A model generated the notes under the pieces. It searched no databases, had not been told where the DNA came from, and saw only the letters and a list, made by a program, of their open reading frames with translations. Shown piece by piece: positions 26,095 through 34,508 of a DNA stretch of 55,875 nucleotides; within the stretch, counting starts at the first letter, position 1; each line of letters opens with the position of its first letter. Location of the stretch: assembly GCA_036272915.1 (NCBI GenBank), contig DATAXV010000110.1, positions 1 through 55,875 on the forward strand. The letters are read 5' to 3'. Origin of the DNA: DATAXV01 sp036272915 (GTDB taxonomy: Bacteria; Chloroflexota; Dormibacteria; Dormibacterales; Dormibacteraceae). The position numbers were made by a program, and so were the translations under genes.

Positions 26095-27146
26095 GCGTGA
26101 TGAGACCAGCCATGCGGCGTGGACCGCGGGCGCAGCCTCCTCCGAGTCCGGAGAGGGAGTCGCTGCCCGCCGCCCTGCAGGCGTTGAGCGCCGATGTCGG
26201 CGTCCCCCTGGAGGACCTGCTCCATTCCGTCGAGACGGCCCTGGCCGCCGCCTACGTGCGCGCCTTCGAGCCGCCGGGCGAGATCTCGGTGCGGCTCGAC
26301 ATGGCCAGCGGCGACATGGAGGTGGTCTCCTCCGAGGTCGACGCCGACGGCGAGATGAGGGAGACCCAGCTGCCCACCGACGAGTTCCGCCGGCTGGCCG
26401 CACAGACGGCGCGTGGTGCCGTGCTCCGCCAGCTTCACGACCTCGAGCGGGACCGGGCGCTGAGCGAGGTCTCGCGCCACCACGGTGAGCTCGCCAGCGG
26501 CCTCGTCGACCGCCTCGAGCGGGGATCGGTCTACGTCGACCTGGGCAAGGTCGAGGGCTGGATGCCGCCCGACGAGCAGATCCCGGGCGAGGAGCTCCGG
26601 CCAGGGCGGCCGCTGACCGTGGTCATCCTCGAGCCCAACCCGCATCGCCGTCAGGCCCAGGTCCGCGTGTCCCGGGCCAGCAGGGCCTTCGTGCTCGGCC
26701 TGCTCGAGGCGGAGGTGCCGGAGATCTCGGGAGGGATCGTCCAGGTCAAGGCGCTGGCCCGCGAGCCGGGGCTGCGCACCAAGATCGCGGTCTCCAGCTC
26801 CGACTCCGGCGTCGACCCGGTCGGCGCCTGTGTCGGACCCAAGGGCGTCCGCCACCGCTCGCTCCTGGCCGAGCTCGGACACGAGCACATCGACATCGTC
26901 CCCTACGACGAGTCTCCGGAGCGCTTCGTCGCCGCCGCCCTGGGGCCGGCCACGGTGATCTCGGTGCAGATCGTGGCCGACACGCGGACCGCCGTCGTGC
27001 GCGTGCCGCGCGACCAGCTCTCGCTGGCGATCGGACGCGACGGGCAGAACGCCCGGCTGGCGGCCAAGCTGACCGGCTGGCGGGTCGACATCAAGCCCGC
27101 CGAGGACGGCGAGTCGGATGAGGACGTCCCCGCCGAGGACGGCTGA
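26091..27146 (+). CDS. nusA: Transcription termination/antitermination factor NusA
   Basis: About 351 residues. The NusA N-terminal domain (LPAALQALSADVGVPLEDLLHSVETALAAAYVRAF) binds RNA polymerase, an S1 domain follows (SGLVDRLERGSVYVDLGKVEGWMP), then two KH domains (VGACVGPKGVRHRSLLAELG and LAIGRDGQNARLAAKLTGW). The C-terminal acidic repeats of proteobacterial NusA are absent, as in most Gram-positives. GTG 26091 overlaps the rimP stop; GTG 26097 and ATG 26100 are alternatives. Confidence 0.94.
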   Translation: MSVMRPAMRRGPRAQPPPSPERESLPAALQALSADVGVPLEDLLHSVETALAAAYVRAFEPPGEISVRLDMASGDMEVVSSEVDADGEMRETQLPTDEFRRLAAQTARGAVLRQLHDLERDRALSEVSRHHGELASGLVDRLERGSVYVDLGKVEGWMPPDEQIPGEELRPGRPLTVVILEPNPHRRQAQVRVSRASRAFVLGLLEAEVPEISGGIVQVKALAREPGLRTKIAVSSSDSGVDPVGACVGPKGVRHRSLLAELGHEHIDIVPYDESPERFVAAALGPATVISVQIVADTRTAVVRVPRDQLSLAIGRDGQNARLAAKLTGWRVDIKPAEDGESDEDVPAEDG

Positions 27147-27438
27147 GGCCGGCTCGGTGGACGGTCGGCGCGAGCCGATCCGAACCTGCGTCGCCTGCCG
27201 GCAGGAGGCGGGCAAGAGGAGCCTGACCCGGCTGGTCCGGACGGCCGAGGGCAAGGTCAGCCTCGATGCTCGCGGTCGCGCCCCCGGGCGGGGGGCCTAC
27301 CTTCACGCCGACCCCACCTGCGTCGAGCAGGCCCGGCGGCGCCGGGCGCTGCAGCGATCGCTCCGGGCCGAGGTGCCGGAGCGGGTCTGGCAGGAGCTGG
27401 ACGCGCTCTCCCGGGCGGCCGCCGATGGCGGGGACTGA
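27118..27438 (+). CDS. ylxR: YlxR family (RNase P regulatory/RNA-binding) protein
   Basis: A 106-residue protein with the YlxR pattern: REPIRTCVACRQEAGKRSLTRLVR and the invariant GRGAYLHADPTCVEQA. It is a small basic nucleic-acid-binding protein; the B. subtilis member has been linked to RNase P and transcription. Located after nusA as usual. ATG 27118 overlaps nusA by 29 bases; GTG 27157 is an alternative that begins nearer the conserved part. Confidence 0.88.
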   Translation: MRTSPPRTAEAGSVDGRREPIRTCVACRQEAGKRSLTRLVRTAEGKVSLDARGRAPGRGAYLHADPTCVEQARRRRALQRSLRAEVPERVWQELDALSRAAADGGD

Positions 27439-27449
27439 ATCCCGCCGCC
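27427..27449 (+). terminator. Possible terminator at the end of ylxR
   Basis: GGCGGG (27427-27432) pairs with CCCGCC (27441-27446) around the ylxR stop codon, followed by GCCTTT. Modest stem and a short T-run, but consistent with infB having its own promoter. Confidence 0.35.
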
Positions 27450-27504
27450 TTTACATTCCCGTGACATTTCGGCGCCAACCGGGCTGACATCCACGCGCCA
27501 CCAT

Positions 27505-28044
27505 GTGCGCGTGACTGCACTGACGATGCTGAGTATCAAGGTCAAGATCGCCATCCTCGCCGGCGCCGCCGCGGCCATCGCCGCCGGAGGGGCCGGCTTC
27601 TTCGCCCTCACCGGTGGCTTCGATCAGCTCACCCTCACCGGACCCTCCTCTGGCCCCAGCGCGGTGGTGGTCTCGACGACCTCGCCGTCACCGACCCCGA
27701 GCGCCGGCGCGACCCCCGCCCCCACGTCTCCCCGCGAGGAGCTCCGGATCCTCGTCCTCAGCTCTGAGGCCGAGGTGCTGGGAGTCAGCTCACGGCAGCT
27801 CGCGGCCGACTTCCGCAGCGGCATGACCCTCTCCCAGCTGGCGGGGCAGAAGCACCTGAGCCGCACCTCGTTCCAGGACGCATTCTGCCGCAACCTGGAC
27901 ACCGACCTCGTCGGCGCCGTCGGTCACGGGCTGATCACCCAGCAGCAGGCGTCGAGGTTCGAGGCCTACTACCGGACGAGGCTGCCCCACTGGACGGCGA
28001 CGGCCCAGGGCTCGAAGGTGGCGCCGAAGCCGGTCAGGGGCTGA
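27505..28044 (+). CDS. Small membrane-anchored or secreted protein of unknown function
   Basis: A 179-residue protein. An N-terminal hydrophobic segment (about residues 11-35, VKIAILAGAAAAIAAGGAGFFAL) is a signal anchor; then a Ser/Thr/Pro-rich linker (residues 50-75), then a compact domain of about 85 residues (ELRILVLSSEAEVLGVSSRQLAADFRSGMTLSQLAGQ to ITQQQASRFEAYY). That last part resembles one copy of the repeat in DUF2680/YckD-like extracellular proteins, with the pattern LGVSSxxLxxDFxxGxTLxxLA and GxITxxQA. It interrupts the normally contiguous ylxR-infB pair. GTG start; TACATT at 27452 may be its -10. Function unknown. Confidence 0.65.
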   Translation: MRVTALTMLSIKVKIAILAGAAAAIAAGGAGFFALTGGFDQLTLTGPSSGPSAVVVSTTSPSPTPSAGATPAPTSPREELRILVLSSEAEVLGVSSRQLAADFRSGMTLSQLAGQKHLSRTSFQDAFCRNLDTDLVGAVGHGLITQQQASRFEAYYRTRLPHWTATAQGSKVAPKPVRG

Positions 28045-28101
28045 TTCGGGCCCGCCTCGCCGGTGTTGCCCCCTACGTCGCACTTGATGGCACCGGCCGG
28101 G

Positions 28102-28119
28102 TAGACTCATTGACCGCGG
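28102..28119 (+). promoter_or_regulatory. -10 element upstream of infB
   Basis: TAGACT at 28102-28107 lies 12 nt before ATG 28120, with no Shine-Dalgarno sequence. It gives infB its own short-leader transcript, separate from nusA-ylxR. Confidence 0.4.
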
Positions 28120-30105
28120 ATGAAGGCAATCGAATTGGCGCGCGAGCTCAGTATCAGCCACCATGAGCTCCTCAACTTCCTCAAGCAGAACCGGCTGACG
28201 CGCAACCCGTCGGCACCGCTGCCCCCCAGGGCGGTGGAGGCCGCGCGCGCACAGTTCCGCTCGCCCACGGCATCGAAGCCCCGAGTTGCCCCGAACGGCA
28301 ACCGGAAGGTGGTGCTGCCGCCGACGCTCACGGTCAAGGACCTGGCCGCGGCGCTCAGCGTCAGCCCGGTCGACGTCATCAAGAAGCTCATGCAGAGCAG
28401 CGTGATGGCGACCATGAACCAGGTCATCGACTACGGCACGGCCGAGATCGTCGCCGACGACTTCGGCTACGAGGTCGATCGCATCGCCTCCGAGGATCTC
28501 GTCGCCACCGAGGCGCAGGGCGCGGACGGTGAGGTCGTCACGACCTCCCGCGAGGAGCTCTTCTCGCTGGAGCACGAGGACCCGGCCAAGCTCGAGGAGC
28601 GCCCGCCGATCGTGACCGTCCTCGGTCACGTCGACCACGGCAAGACCTCGATCCTCGACGCCATCCGGCACACCAAGGTCGCCTCCGGCGAGGCTGGCGG
28701 CATCACCCAGCGGATCGGCGCGTATCGCGTTCAGACCGCCGACGGGGCCCCGGTCGTGTTCATCGACACCCCGGGCCACGAGGCGTTCACCGCCATGCGC
28801 TCCCGCGGCGCGCAGGTCACGGACGTCGTCGTCCTGGTCGTCGCCGCCGACGACGGGGTCATGCCCCAGACGGTGGAGGCGATCCAGCACGCCAAGGCCG
28901 CCGACGTCCCCATCGTCGTCGCCATCAACAAGATCGACACCGAGGGTGCCAACGTCGACCGCGTGCACGCCGAGCTGGCCGAGCACGAGGTGGTCACGAT
29001 CCACTACGGCGGTCCCTACGAGTGCGTTCACGTGTCGGCACGGACGGGCCAGGGCCTGGACGACCTGCTCACCACGATCGTGCTCTCCGCCGAGATCCTG
29101 GAGCTCAAGGCCAACCCCTACCGCAACGCGATCGGCACCGTGGTCGACGCGAACCTGGAGCGGGGCAGGGGCCCGGTGGCGACGGTGCTGGTCCAGAACG
29201 GGACCCTGCACGTCGGCGACCACGTCGTCTGCGGCCACATCTTCGGCCGGGTCAGGGCGCTCTCCAACGACATGGGTGCGGCCGTGACCGAGGCAGGGCC
29301 GGCGACGCCGGTCGTGGTCTCCGGGCTGAGCGAGGTGCCCAGCGCCGGCGACATCCTCCAGGTCGTCGCCTCGGAGAAGGCGGCCCGGCAGATCACGCTG
29401 CAGAAGCAGCAGGAGCGCCGTTCCCAGGAGGCGACGCGCGAGCTCGCCCCGCGCTTGACGCTGGAGGAGCTCGGCCGCCGCGCCAAGGCCGGCGAGGTCA
29501 AGGAGCTCAACCTGGTCGTCAAGGCCGACATGCAGGGAACCCTGGAGGCCGTGCTCGGCACGATCCAGAAGATCGAGGACCCGGTGGTCACGATCAAGGT
29601 CGTCGGTTCCGGCGTCGGCGCCGTCAACGAGTCGGACGTGCTCCTGGCCGGGGTCTCCAACGCCATCATCATCGGCTTCAACACCCGCGCCAACGCGGCC
29701 GCCGAGCGGGCGGCCGAGCGCGACAAGGTGGAGCTTCGCTCCTACGACGTCATCTACAAGCTGGCTGAGGACATCGAGCGCGCGGCCAAGGGCCTTCGCG
29801 AGCCCAGCTTCCGGCAGGTCTGGGAAGGCAAGGTCGAGGTCATCACGCCGATCCGGATCCCGCGCATGGGCACGATCGCCGGTTCGCGGGTTGTCGACGG
29901 CAAGGTGTCACGGGGAGGCTACGCCAAGCTCACGCGAGGGCGGCAGCAGGTGTGGGAGGGACGGATCCGGTCCCTCAAGCACTACAAGGAGGACGTCCGC
30001 GAGATGGTGGCCGGCGATGAGTGCGGGATCGGTCTCGAGGGCTACGACGTCTTCGAGCAGGGCGACACCATGGATACCTTCCGCCTCGAGCTCGAGGAGA
30101 TATAG
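28120..30105 (+). CDS. infB: Translation initiation factor IF-2
   Basis: A 661-residue GTPase that brings fMet-tRNA to the 30S complex. The N-terminus is short: an IF2_N-like motif (MKAIELARELSISHHELLNFLKQNRL) and a second one (LTVKDLAAALSVSPVDVIKKLMQ) without the long repeat-rich region of Actinobacteria. G1 VLGHVDHGKTS, G3 FIDTPGHEAF, G4 INKID; domains II-IV follow to the end. Ends 12 bases before rbfA. Confidence 0.96.
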   Translation: MKAIELARELSISHHELLNFLKQNRLTRNPSAPLPPRAVEAARAQFRSPTASKPRVAPNGNRKVVLPPTLTVKDLAAALSVSPVDVIKKLMQSSVMATMNQVIDYGTAEIVADDFGYEVDRIASEDLVATEAQGADGEVVTTSREELFSLEHEDPAKLEERPPIVTVLGHVDHGKTSILDAIRHTKVASGEAGGITQRIGAYRVQTADGAPVVFIDTPGHEAFTAMRSRGAQVTDVVVLVVAADDGVMPQTVEAIQHAKAADVPIVVAINKIDTEGANVDRVHAELAEHEVVTIHYGGPYECVHVSARTGQGLDDLLTTIVLSAEILELKANPYRNAIGTVVDANLERGRGPVATVLVQNGTLHVGDHVVCGHIFGRVRALSNDMGAAVTEAGPATPVVVSGLSEVPSAGDILQVVASEKAARQITLQKQQERRSQEATRELAPRLTLEELGRRAKAGEVKELNLVVKADMQGTLEAVLGTIQKIEDPVVTIKVVGSGVGAVNESDVLLAGVSNAIIIGFNTRANAAAERAAERDKVELRSYDVIYKLAEDIERAAKGLREPSFRQVWEGKVEVITPIRIPRMGTIAGSRVVDGKVSRGGYAKLTRGRQQVWEGRIRSLKHYKEDVREMVAGDECGIGLEGYDVFEQGDTMDTFRLELEEI

Positions 30106-30117
30106 AGGGGTCTTCTC

Positions 30118-30513
30118 ATGACCGGCCACCGCACCGATCAGGTGGGGGCCCAGGTCCGTGAGGAGATCATGGAGATCATCCGGCGGCACCTTAAGGACCC
30201 GCGCATCGGTTTCGTCAGCATCACGCACGTCCACATGTCGGCCGACCTACGCACGGCCCGCATCGGCGTGAGCGTCCTCGGCGACGAGGCCGAGCAGGAG
30301 CGCAGCCTGGCCGGCCTCCGCAGCGCCACCGGCGTGATCCGGCACGAGCTGGGTCGCCGCCTGCAGAATCTGCGCTTCTCGCCCAAGCTGCTCTTCGAGC
30401 TCGACTTGACCATCGCCTACTCGGTGCACATCTCGCAGCGGCTGCGTGAGATCCTGCCTCCTGAAGAGGAAGGGGGCTCGGAGCGAAGCGAAGGGGAGGG
30501 ACAGGAGGGATGA
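30118..30513 (+). CDS. rbfA: Ribosome-binding factor A
   Basis: A 131-residue KH-like protein needed for 16S 5'-end maturation. Core: RTDQVGAQVREEIMEIIRRHLKDPRIGFVSITHVHMSADLRTARIGVSVLG and the downstream ELGRRLQNLRFSPKLLFELD. Overlaps the next gene by ATGA. Confidence 0.95.
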   Translation: MTGHRTDQVGAQVREEIMEIIRRHLKDPRIGFVSITHVHMSADLRTARIGVSVLGDEAEQERSLAGLRSATGVIRHELGRRLQNLRFSPKLLFELDLTIAYSVHISQRLREILPPEEEGGSERSEGEGQEG

Positions 30514-31553
30514 TCAGCATGACCGCACGGCGCCCCCAGCGCCCATGGCTGCAACGCCTCGAGGGGGAGGTCGACCGGCTGAGGACGCTGATCGACGAGC
30601 ACCAGTCCATCCTCATCTTCGGCCACAAGGACGCCGACGGCGACACCCTCGGCTGCAGCCTCGCCTTCGCCGAGGCGCTCACCGATCGCGGCAAGCGCGT
30701 CACCGTGCTGATCCCGCCGCCGCTTCCCGACCTCTATCACTGGCTTCCCGGCTTTGACGAGATCGTGGAGCGGCCGTCGGATGACGAGGTGGGGCTGCCG
30801 CTGGTCCTCTTCTTCGACGCCGGAACCATGGAGCGCTCGGGCAGTGCGGTGCGCCACATCGCCGACGGGGCGACGGTGGTCAACGTCGACCACCACACCT
30901 CCAACTCCCGCTTCGGCGATCTGAACATCATCAACGCCGACGCCTCCGCGGTCGGGCAGATGTGCCTGCACCTCTTCGACCACTTCGGCTGGCCGATCAC
31001 GCCGACCATGGCCACCAACCTCTACACGGCGCTGCTCACCGACACCGGCGGGTTCCGCCACCAGAACACCACCACCGAGGCGCTCTCCGACGCCTCCCGG
31101 CTGGCCGCGCTGGGTGCGGATCCGAGCTGGATCGCGACCATGGTCTATAAGTCGACGCCGCTGACCACGCTGCGCCTGACCGCGCTGTGCCTGTCCAGCA
31201 TCCAGGTCGAGCTCGACGGACGCCTGGCCTGGGCCAAGGTGACGCGGAAGATGCTGCGGCGGGCGGGGGCGGTGATGGCCGAGGGCGAGGGCATCATCGA
31301 CACCCTGAACAGCATCGCCGGGCTCGATGCGGCGATCGTGTTCAAGGAGGTCAACCCCCGGCTGACCAAGATCAGCGTCCGGTCGAGGGGTCAGGTCGAC
31401 GCCGCCGCCCTGTGCGGGATCTTCGGCGGCGGTGGACATCTGCGGGCGGCCGGGGCGGAGATCCCCCTTCCCCTGCAGGAGGCAATTGACGCCGTCCGCG
31501 AGGCGGCGATCGAGGTGATCACGGATGGGCCCCGGGGTTCTGAACGTCGATAA
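30510..31553 (+). CDS. nrnA: DHH/DHHA1 phosphoesterase, NrnA-like oligoribonuclease/pAp phosphatase
   Basis: A 347-residue DHH-family enzyme. Metal-binding motifs: ILIFGHKDADGDTLG, LFFDAG, the DHH itself in VNVDHHTSNSRFG, and LYTALLTDTGGFRHQNT. The C-terminal DHHA1 domain ends with FGGGGHLRAAGAEI. NrnA degrades nanoRNAs and 3'-phosphoadenosine 5'-phosphate. Position between rbfA and truB is the standard Gram-positive arrangement. A stretch of about 30 residues before the DHH domain is not conserved. Confidence 0.92.
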   Translation: MISMTARRPQRPWLQRLEGEVDRLRTLIDEHQSILIFGHKDADGDTLGCSLAFAEALTDRGKRVTVLIPPPLPDLYHWLPGFDEIVERPSDDEVGLPLVLFFDAGTMERSGSAVRHIADGATVVNVDHHTSNSRFGDLNIINADASAVGQMCLHLFDHFGWPITPTMATNLYTALLTDTGGFRHQNTTTEALSDASRLAALGADPSWIATMVYKSTPLTTLRLTALCLSSIQVELDGRLAWAKVTRKMLRRAGAVMAEGEGIIDTLNSIAGLDAAIVFKEVNPRLTKISVRSRGQVDAAALCGIFGGGGHLRAAGAEIPLPLQEAIDAVREAAIEVITDGPRGSERR

Positions 31554-32406
31554 GCCTGCCGGGGTCACCTCGTTCACGGTGGTCCGGCAGCTGCGATCAC
31601 GAAGCGGGGCCAAGCGGGTCGGCCACGCCGGCACCCTCGACCCGCTGGCGACGGGCGTGCTGCCGATCCTCTTCGAGTCGGCGACCCGCCTGAGCGACTA
31701 CGCGCACAAGCTCGAGAAGGCGTACGAGGCCGACGTCCACCTCGGCTTCACCACCATCACCGACGACGCCGAGGCCGATCCCGAGCCGGTCGCCGATCCC
31801 TCGGGTCTGGACGAGGCCGCGATCGTGGCCGCCCTGGCCCACTTCGTCGGCCGCATCGAGCAGCAGCCCCCCGCCTTCTCGGCGGTGAAGGTCGACGGCG
31901 AGCGCGCCTACAAGCGGGCGCGCGCGGGCGACCTGGAGCGGCCGGCGGCGCGCGAGGTCGAGATCTACGGGGCCGACCTGCTCGACTTCACCCCGGGTGA
32001 GCGGGCGATGGTCCGGATCCGGGTCCGCTGCGCCAGCGGCGTCTACCTCCGCTCCCTGGCCCGCGACCTCGGCGCCCACCTCGGCGTCGGCGGCTATCTC
32101 GGCCAGCTCGTGCGCACCGCCTACGGAGGCCTGACCGTCACCGACGCGGTGAGCATGGACGACCTCGAGGACCGCGCGTCCATCGAGGAGCACCTGCAGC
32201 CGCCGGAGCTGGTCCTGCCCGAGATGGCGGCGGTCCGCCTCAGCGTCGAGCAGGAGGCCCAGGTCCGCCGCGGCCAGACGGTCAGGGTCCTGCCGCCGCC
32301 GCCGCTGGGTCAGGTCCGCGCCCACGACCAGCGCGGCCGGCTGGTGGCGCTGGGACACGCCGACCCGCTGCGGCGCACGTTCGTCCCCGACAAGGTCCTG
32401 GCGTGA
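31525..32406 (+). CDS. truB: tRNA pseudouridine-55 synthase TruB
   Basis: A 293-residue synthase. N-terminal LNVDKPAGVTSFTVV, catalytic motif GHAGTLDPLATGVLP (Asp), EKAYEADVHLG, QQPPAFSAVKVDGERAYKRAR, and RCASGVYLRSLARDLG. The C-terminal part of about 60 residues resembles the PUA-like TruB_C domain. Start ATG 31525 overlaps nrnA by 29 bases. Confidence 0.95.
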   Translation: MGPGVLNVDKPAGVTSFTVVRQLRSRSGAKRVGHAGTLDPLATGVLPILFESATRLSDYAHKLEKAYEADVHLGFTTITDDAEADPEPVADPSGLDEAAIVAALAHFVGRIEQQPPAFSAVKVDGERAYKRARAGDLERPAAREVEIYGADLLDFTPGERAMVRIRVRCASGVYLRSLARDLGAHLGVGGYLGQLVRTAYGGLTVTDAVSMDDLEDRASIEEHLQPPELVLPEMAAVRLSVEQEAQVRRGQTVRVLPPPPLGQVRAHDQRGRLVALGHADPLRRTFVPDKVLA

Positions 32407-32451
32407 GGGGTGGACGGGCGCGGCGGCGAACGCCTCTGGCGTAGGCCGCCG

Positions 32452-33372
32452 ATGCAGGTCCACTTCGGGCTGCCGGTCCTGCGCCTGGGCCCGACCGCCC
32501 TGGCCATGGGCAGCTTCGACGGGGTCCATCTCGGGCACCGCGTCACCCTCTCCCGCGCCGTCGAGGTGGCTGCGGCCGAGCGCCTGAGCCCGTCCCTGAT
32601 CACCTTCGACCCGCATCCCCGCTGCGTCCTCGACCCGGCCAACTGCCCGCAGCAGATCACGACGCTGGAGGAGCGGCTGGCCGAGTTCCGGCCGCTAGGA
32701 TTCGAGCACGCGGTGGTGGTCGAGTTCACCCGGGTCCTGGCCGGTCTCTCCGCCCAGGAGTTCATGGACCGGGTGCTGGCGTCGATGGACCTCCGCCACC
32801 TCGTCGTCGGCCAGGACTTCGCCCTCGGCCGCGGCCGCGCCGGCACCGTCAGCTGGCTGCGCGAGTACGGGCGCAAGAAGGGCTACGAGGTGGACACGGT
32901 GCCGCTGCACCAGATCGACGGGGAGGAGGTGCACAGCTCCGAGGTGCGCCGGCTGGTCACCCTGGGCATGGTCGAGCGCGCGGCGCGGCTGCTCGGCCGT
33001 CCCTACACGATGACCGGCCTGGTCGAGCCCGGGGACCGGATCGGCCGCCAGCTCGGCTTCCCCACCGCCAACCTGGCGGTGCCGCCGGGCAAGCTGGTCC
33101 CCGCCCGCGGCATCTACGCCGGCTGGGCGAGGACGCCGATGGGCAGGCACCAGGCGGCGATCAGCGTCGGATACCGGCCGCAGTTCGACAAGACCGACCT
33201 CCGCGTCGAGGCCTTCCTGCTCGACTTCGACGGAGACCTCTATCAGCGGCGGCTCGAGCTCGAGTTCGTCGCCCGTCTGCGCGACGAGCGCCGCTTCCCC
33301 GACGTCGATGCCCTGCGCGAGGCGATCGCCGCCGACGTCGAGCGGGTGCGGCGGATCCTGGACGCGGGGTGA
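32452..33372 (+). CDS. ribF: Bifunctional riboflavin kinase/FAD synthetase
   Basis: About 306 residues. The N-terminal FMN adenylyltransferase domain has GSFDGVHLGHRVTL, LITFDPHPRCVL, VVGQDFALGRGRAG and the SSEVRRL signature; the C-terminal flavokinase domain has GRQLGFPTANL and RGIYAGWA. ATG 32452 suits the family start; GTG 32410 would add 14 unconserved residues. Its stop overlaps the GlpB-like gene by GTGA. Confidence 0.93.
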   Translation: MQVHFGLPVLRLGPTALAMGSFDGVHLGHRVTLSRAVEVAAAERLSPSLITFDPHPRCVLDPANCPQQITTLEERLAEFRPLGFEHAVVVEFTRVLAGLSAQEFMDRVLASMDLRHLVVGQDFALGRGRAGTVSWLREYGRKKGYEVDTVPLHQIDGEEVHSSEVRRLVTLGMVERAARLLGRPYTMTGLVEPGDRIGRQLGFPTANLAVPPGKLVPARGIYAGWARTPMGRHQAAISVGYRPQFDKTDLRVEAFLLDFDGDLYQRRLELEFVARLRDERRFPDVDALREAIAADVERVRRILDAG

Positions 33373-34508
33373 CCGCCGCCCGCGTGCTCATCGTCGGCGC
33401 CGGCATCGCCGGGGCCATGGCGGCGCTGGGCGCGCGGACACGGGGGGCGGCGGTGACGGTGCTCTGGCGGGCGCCGGGCGCGACCGCCCTCTACGCCGGG
33501 GGCATGGAGATCACCGAGCCCCTGGCCGGCCTGGCCGGGCGCGATCCCTGCCATCCCTTTCTCCGCCTGGGACTGAGCCAGCCGGAGCTGGAGCGAACGC
33601 TCGACGAATGCACCGAGGTGCTGCGCGCCCACCTCGCCGGTGCCGGACTGGAGCTGCTCGGCGACTGGTGGCGGGGCGAGGAGTACCTCGATCTCCACGG
33701 CCGTCCGCGCCCCGCCCAGCTGGTCCCGGCCACGGTCGCTCCGGGTGCGCTCTCGGCGCTGCGCGGACGCCGGCTGGCGGTGGTCGGCTTCCCGCCCGTG
33801 GCCGAGTACGACGCCGCCAGCACGGCGGAGGCGATCAGCCAGCTGGAGGGGGTGCGGGCCGAGCCGCTGCCGGTCGAGATCGAGCTCCCCCTCGACGCGT
33901 CGCTGACCGACCTCTTCGGCCGCCCGGCGCCCCTCGTCGACACCGACGCCGACCTGATCGCGTACCCGCCGGGCCTGGAGGACCTGCCGCCGCGGGGGTT
34001 CGAGCTCCTCGCCGCGGTGCCCTCGCCCCACGGCCTCCGCCTGCAGCGCGCCCTGGAGCGGATGCTGCTGGCGGCGGGGGTGGAGATGCGGCGGGGCACG
34101 GCCGAGGCGATCGAGGCGGGGGCGGGCGGGGTCCGGTCGGTGGCGGGGATCGAGGCCGACCAGTTCATCCTCGCCGCCGGCCGCTACCTGGGCGGCGGGC
34201 TGGTCAAGGAGGGCGCCATCACCGAGCCGCTCTTCGGCCTCGGCGTCTTCCACGAGGGCAGGAGGTACGATCACGAGCGATCCGTGCGCCTCCACCACCT
34301 CGAGGAGCTGAGCCCCGAGCCGGCCTTCCGCGCCGGCCTGATGACCGATCCCGACCTGCGGCCGCTCGACGCCGAGGGCGCGCCCGCCCACGCCAACCTC
34401 CGCGCCGCCGGCTCGGTGCTCGGCGGCTACGACTACGGGAGCGGCTTCGGCTTCGGCGTGCCCATGCTCACCGGCTGGCTGGCCGGCTGCCGCGCGGCCA
34501 CCGCATGA
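33369..34508 (+). CDS. GlpB-like FAD-dependent protein (anaerobic glycerol-3-phosphate dehydrogenase subunit B family)
   Basis: A 379-residue flavoprotein. The N-terminal dinucleotide-binding motif is VLIVGAGIAGAMAALGA. The later part FILAAGRYLGGGLVKEGAITEPLFGLGVF and the closing AAGSVLGGYDYGSG strongly resemble E. coli GlpB (GGGLVAE, SVLGGFD). In E. coli GlpB works with GlpA and GlpC to pass electrons from glycerol 3-phosphate to menaquinone; neither partner is here. The gene overlaps ribF and the following AGPS-like oxidase by 4 bases each, so in this genome it is translated together with a lipid-type FAD enzyme. Its reaction may therefore differ. Confidence 0.8.
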   Translation: MTAARVLIVGAGIAGAMAALGARTRGAAVTVLWRAPGATALYAGGMEITEPLAGLAGRDPCHPFLRLGLSQPELERTLDECTEVLRAHLAGAGLELLGDWWRGEEYLDLHGRPRPAQLVPATVAPGALSALRGRRLAVVGFPPVAEYDAASTAEAISQLEGVRAEPLPVEIELPLDASLTDLFGRPAPLVDTDADLIAYPPGLEDLPPRGFELLAAVPSPHGLRLQRALERMLLAAGVEMRRGTAEAIEAGAGGVRSVAGIEADQFILAAGRYLGGGLVKEGAITEPLFGLGVFHEGRRYDHERSVRLHHLEELSPEPAFRAGLMTDPDLRPLDAEGAPAHANLRAAGSVLGGYDYGSGFGFGVPMLTGWLAGCRAATA

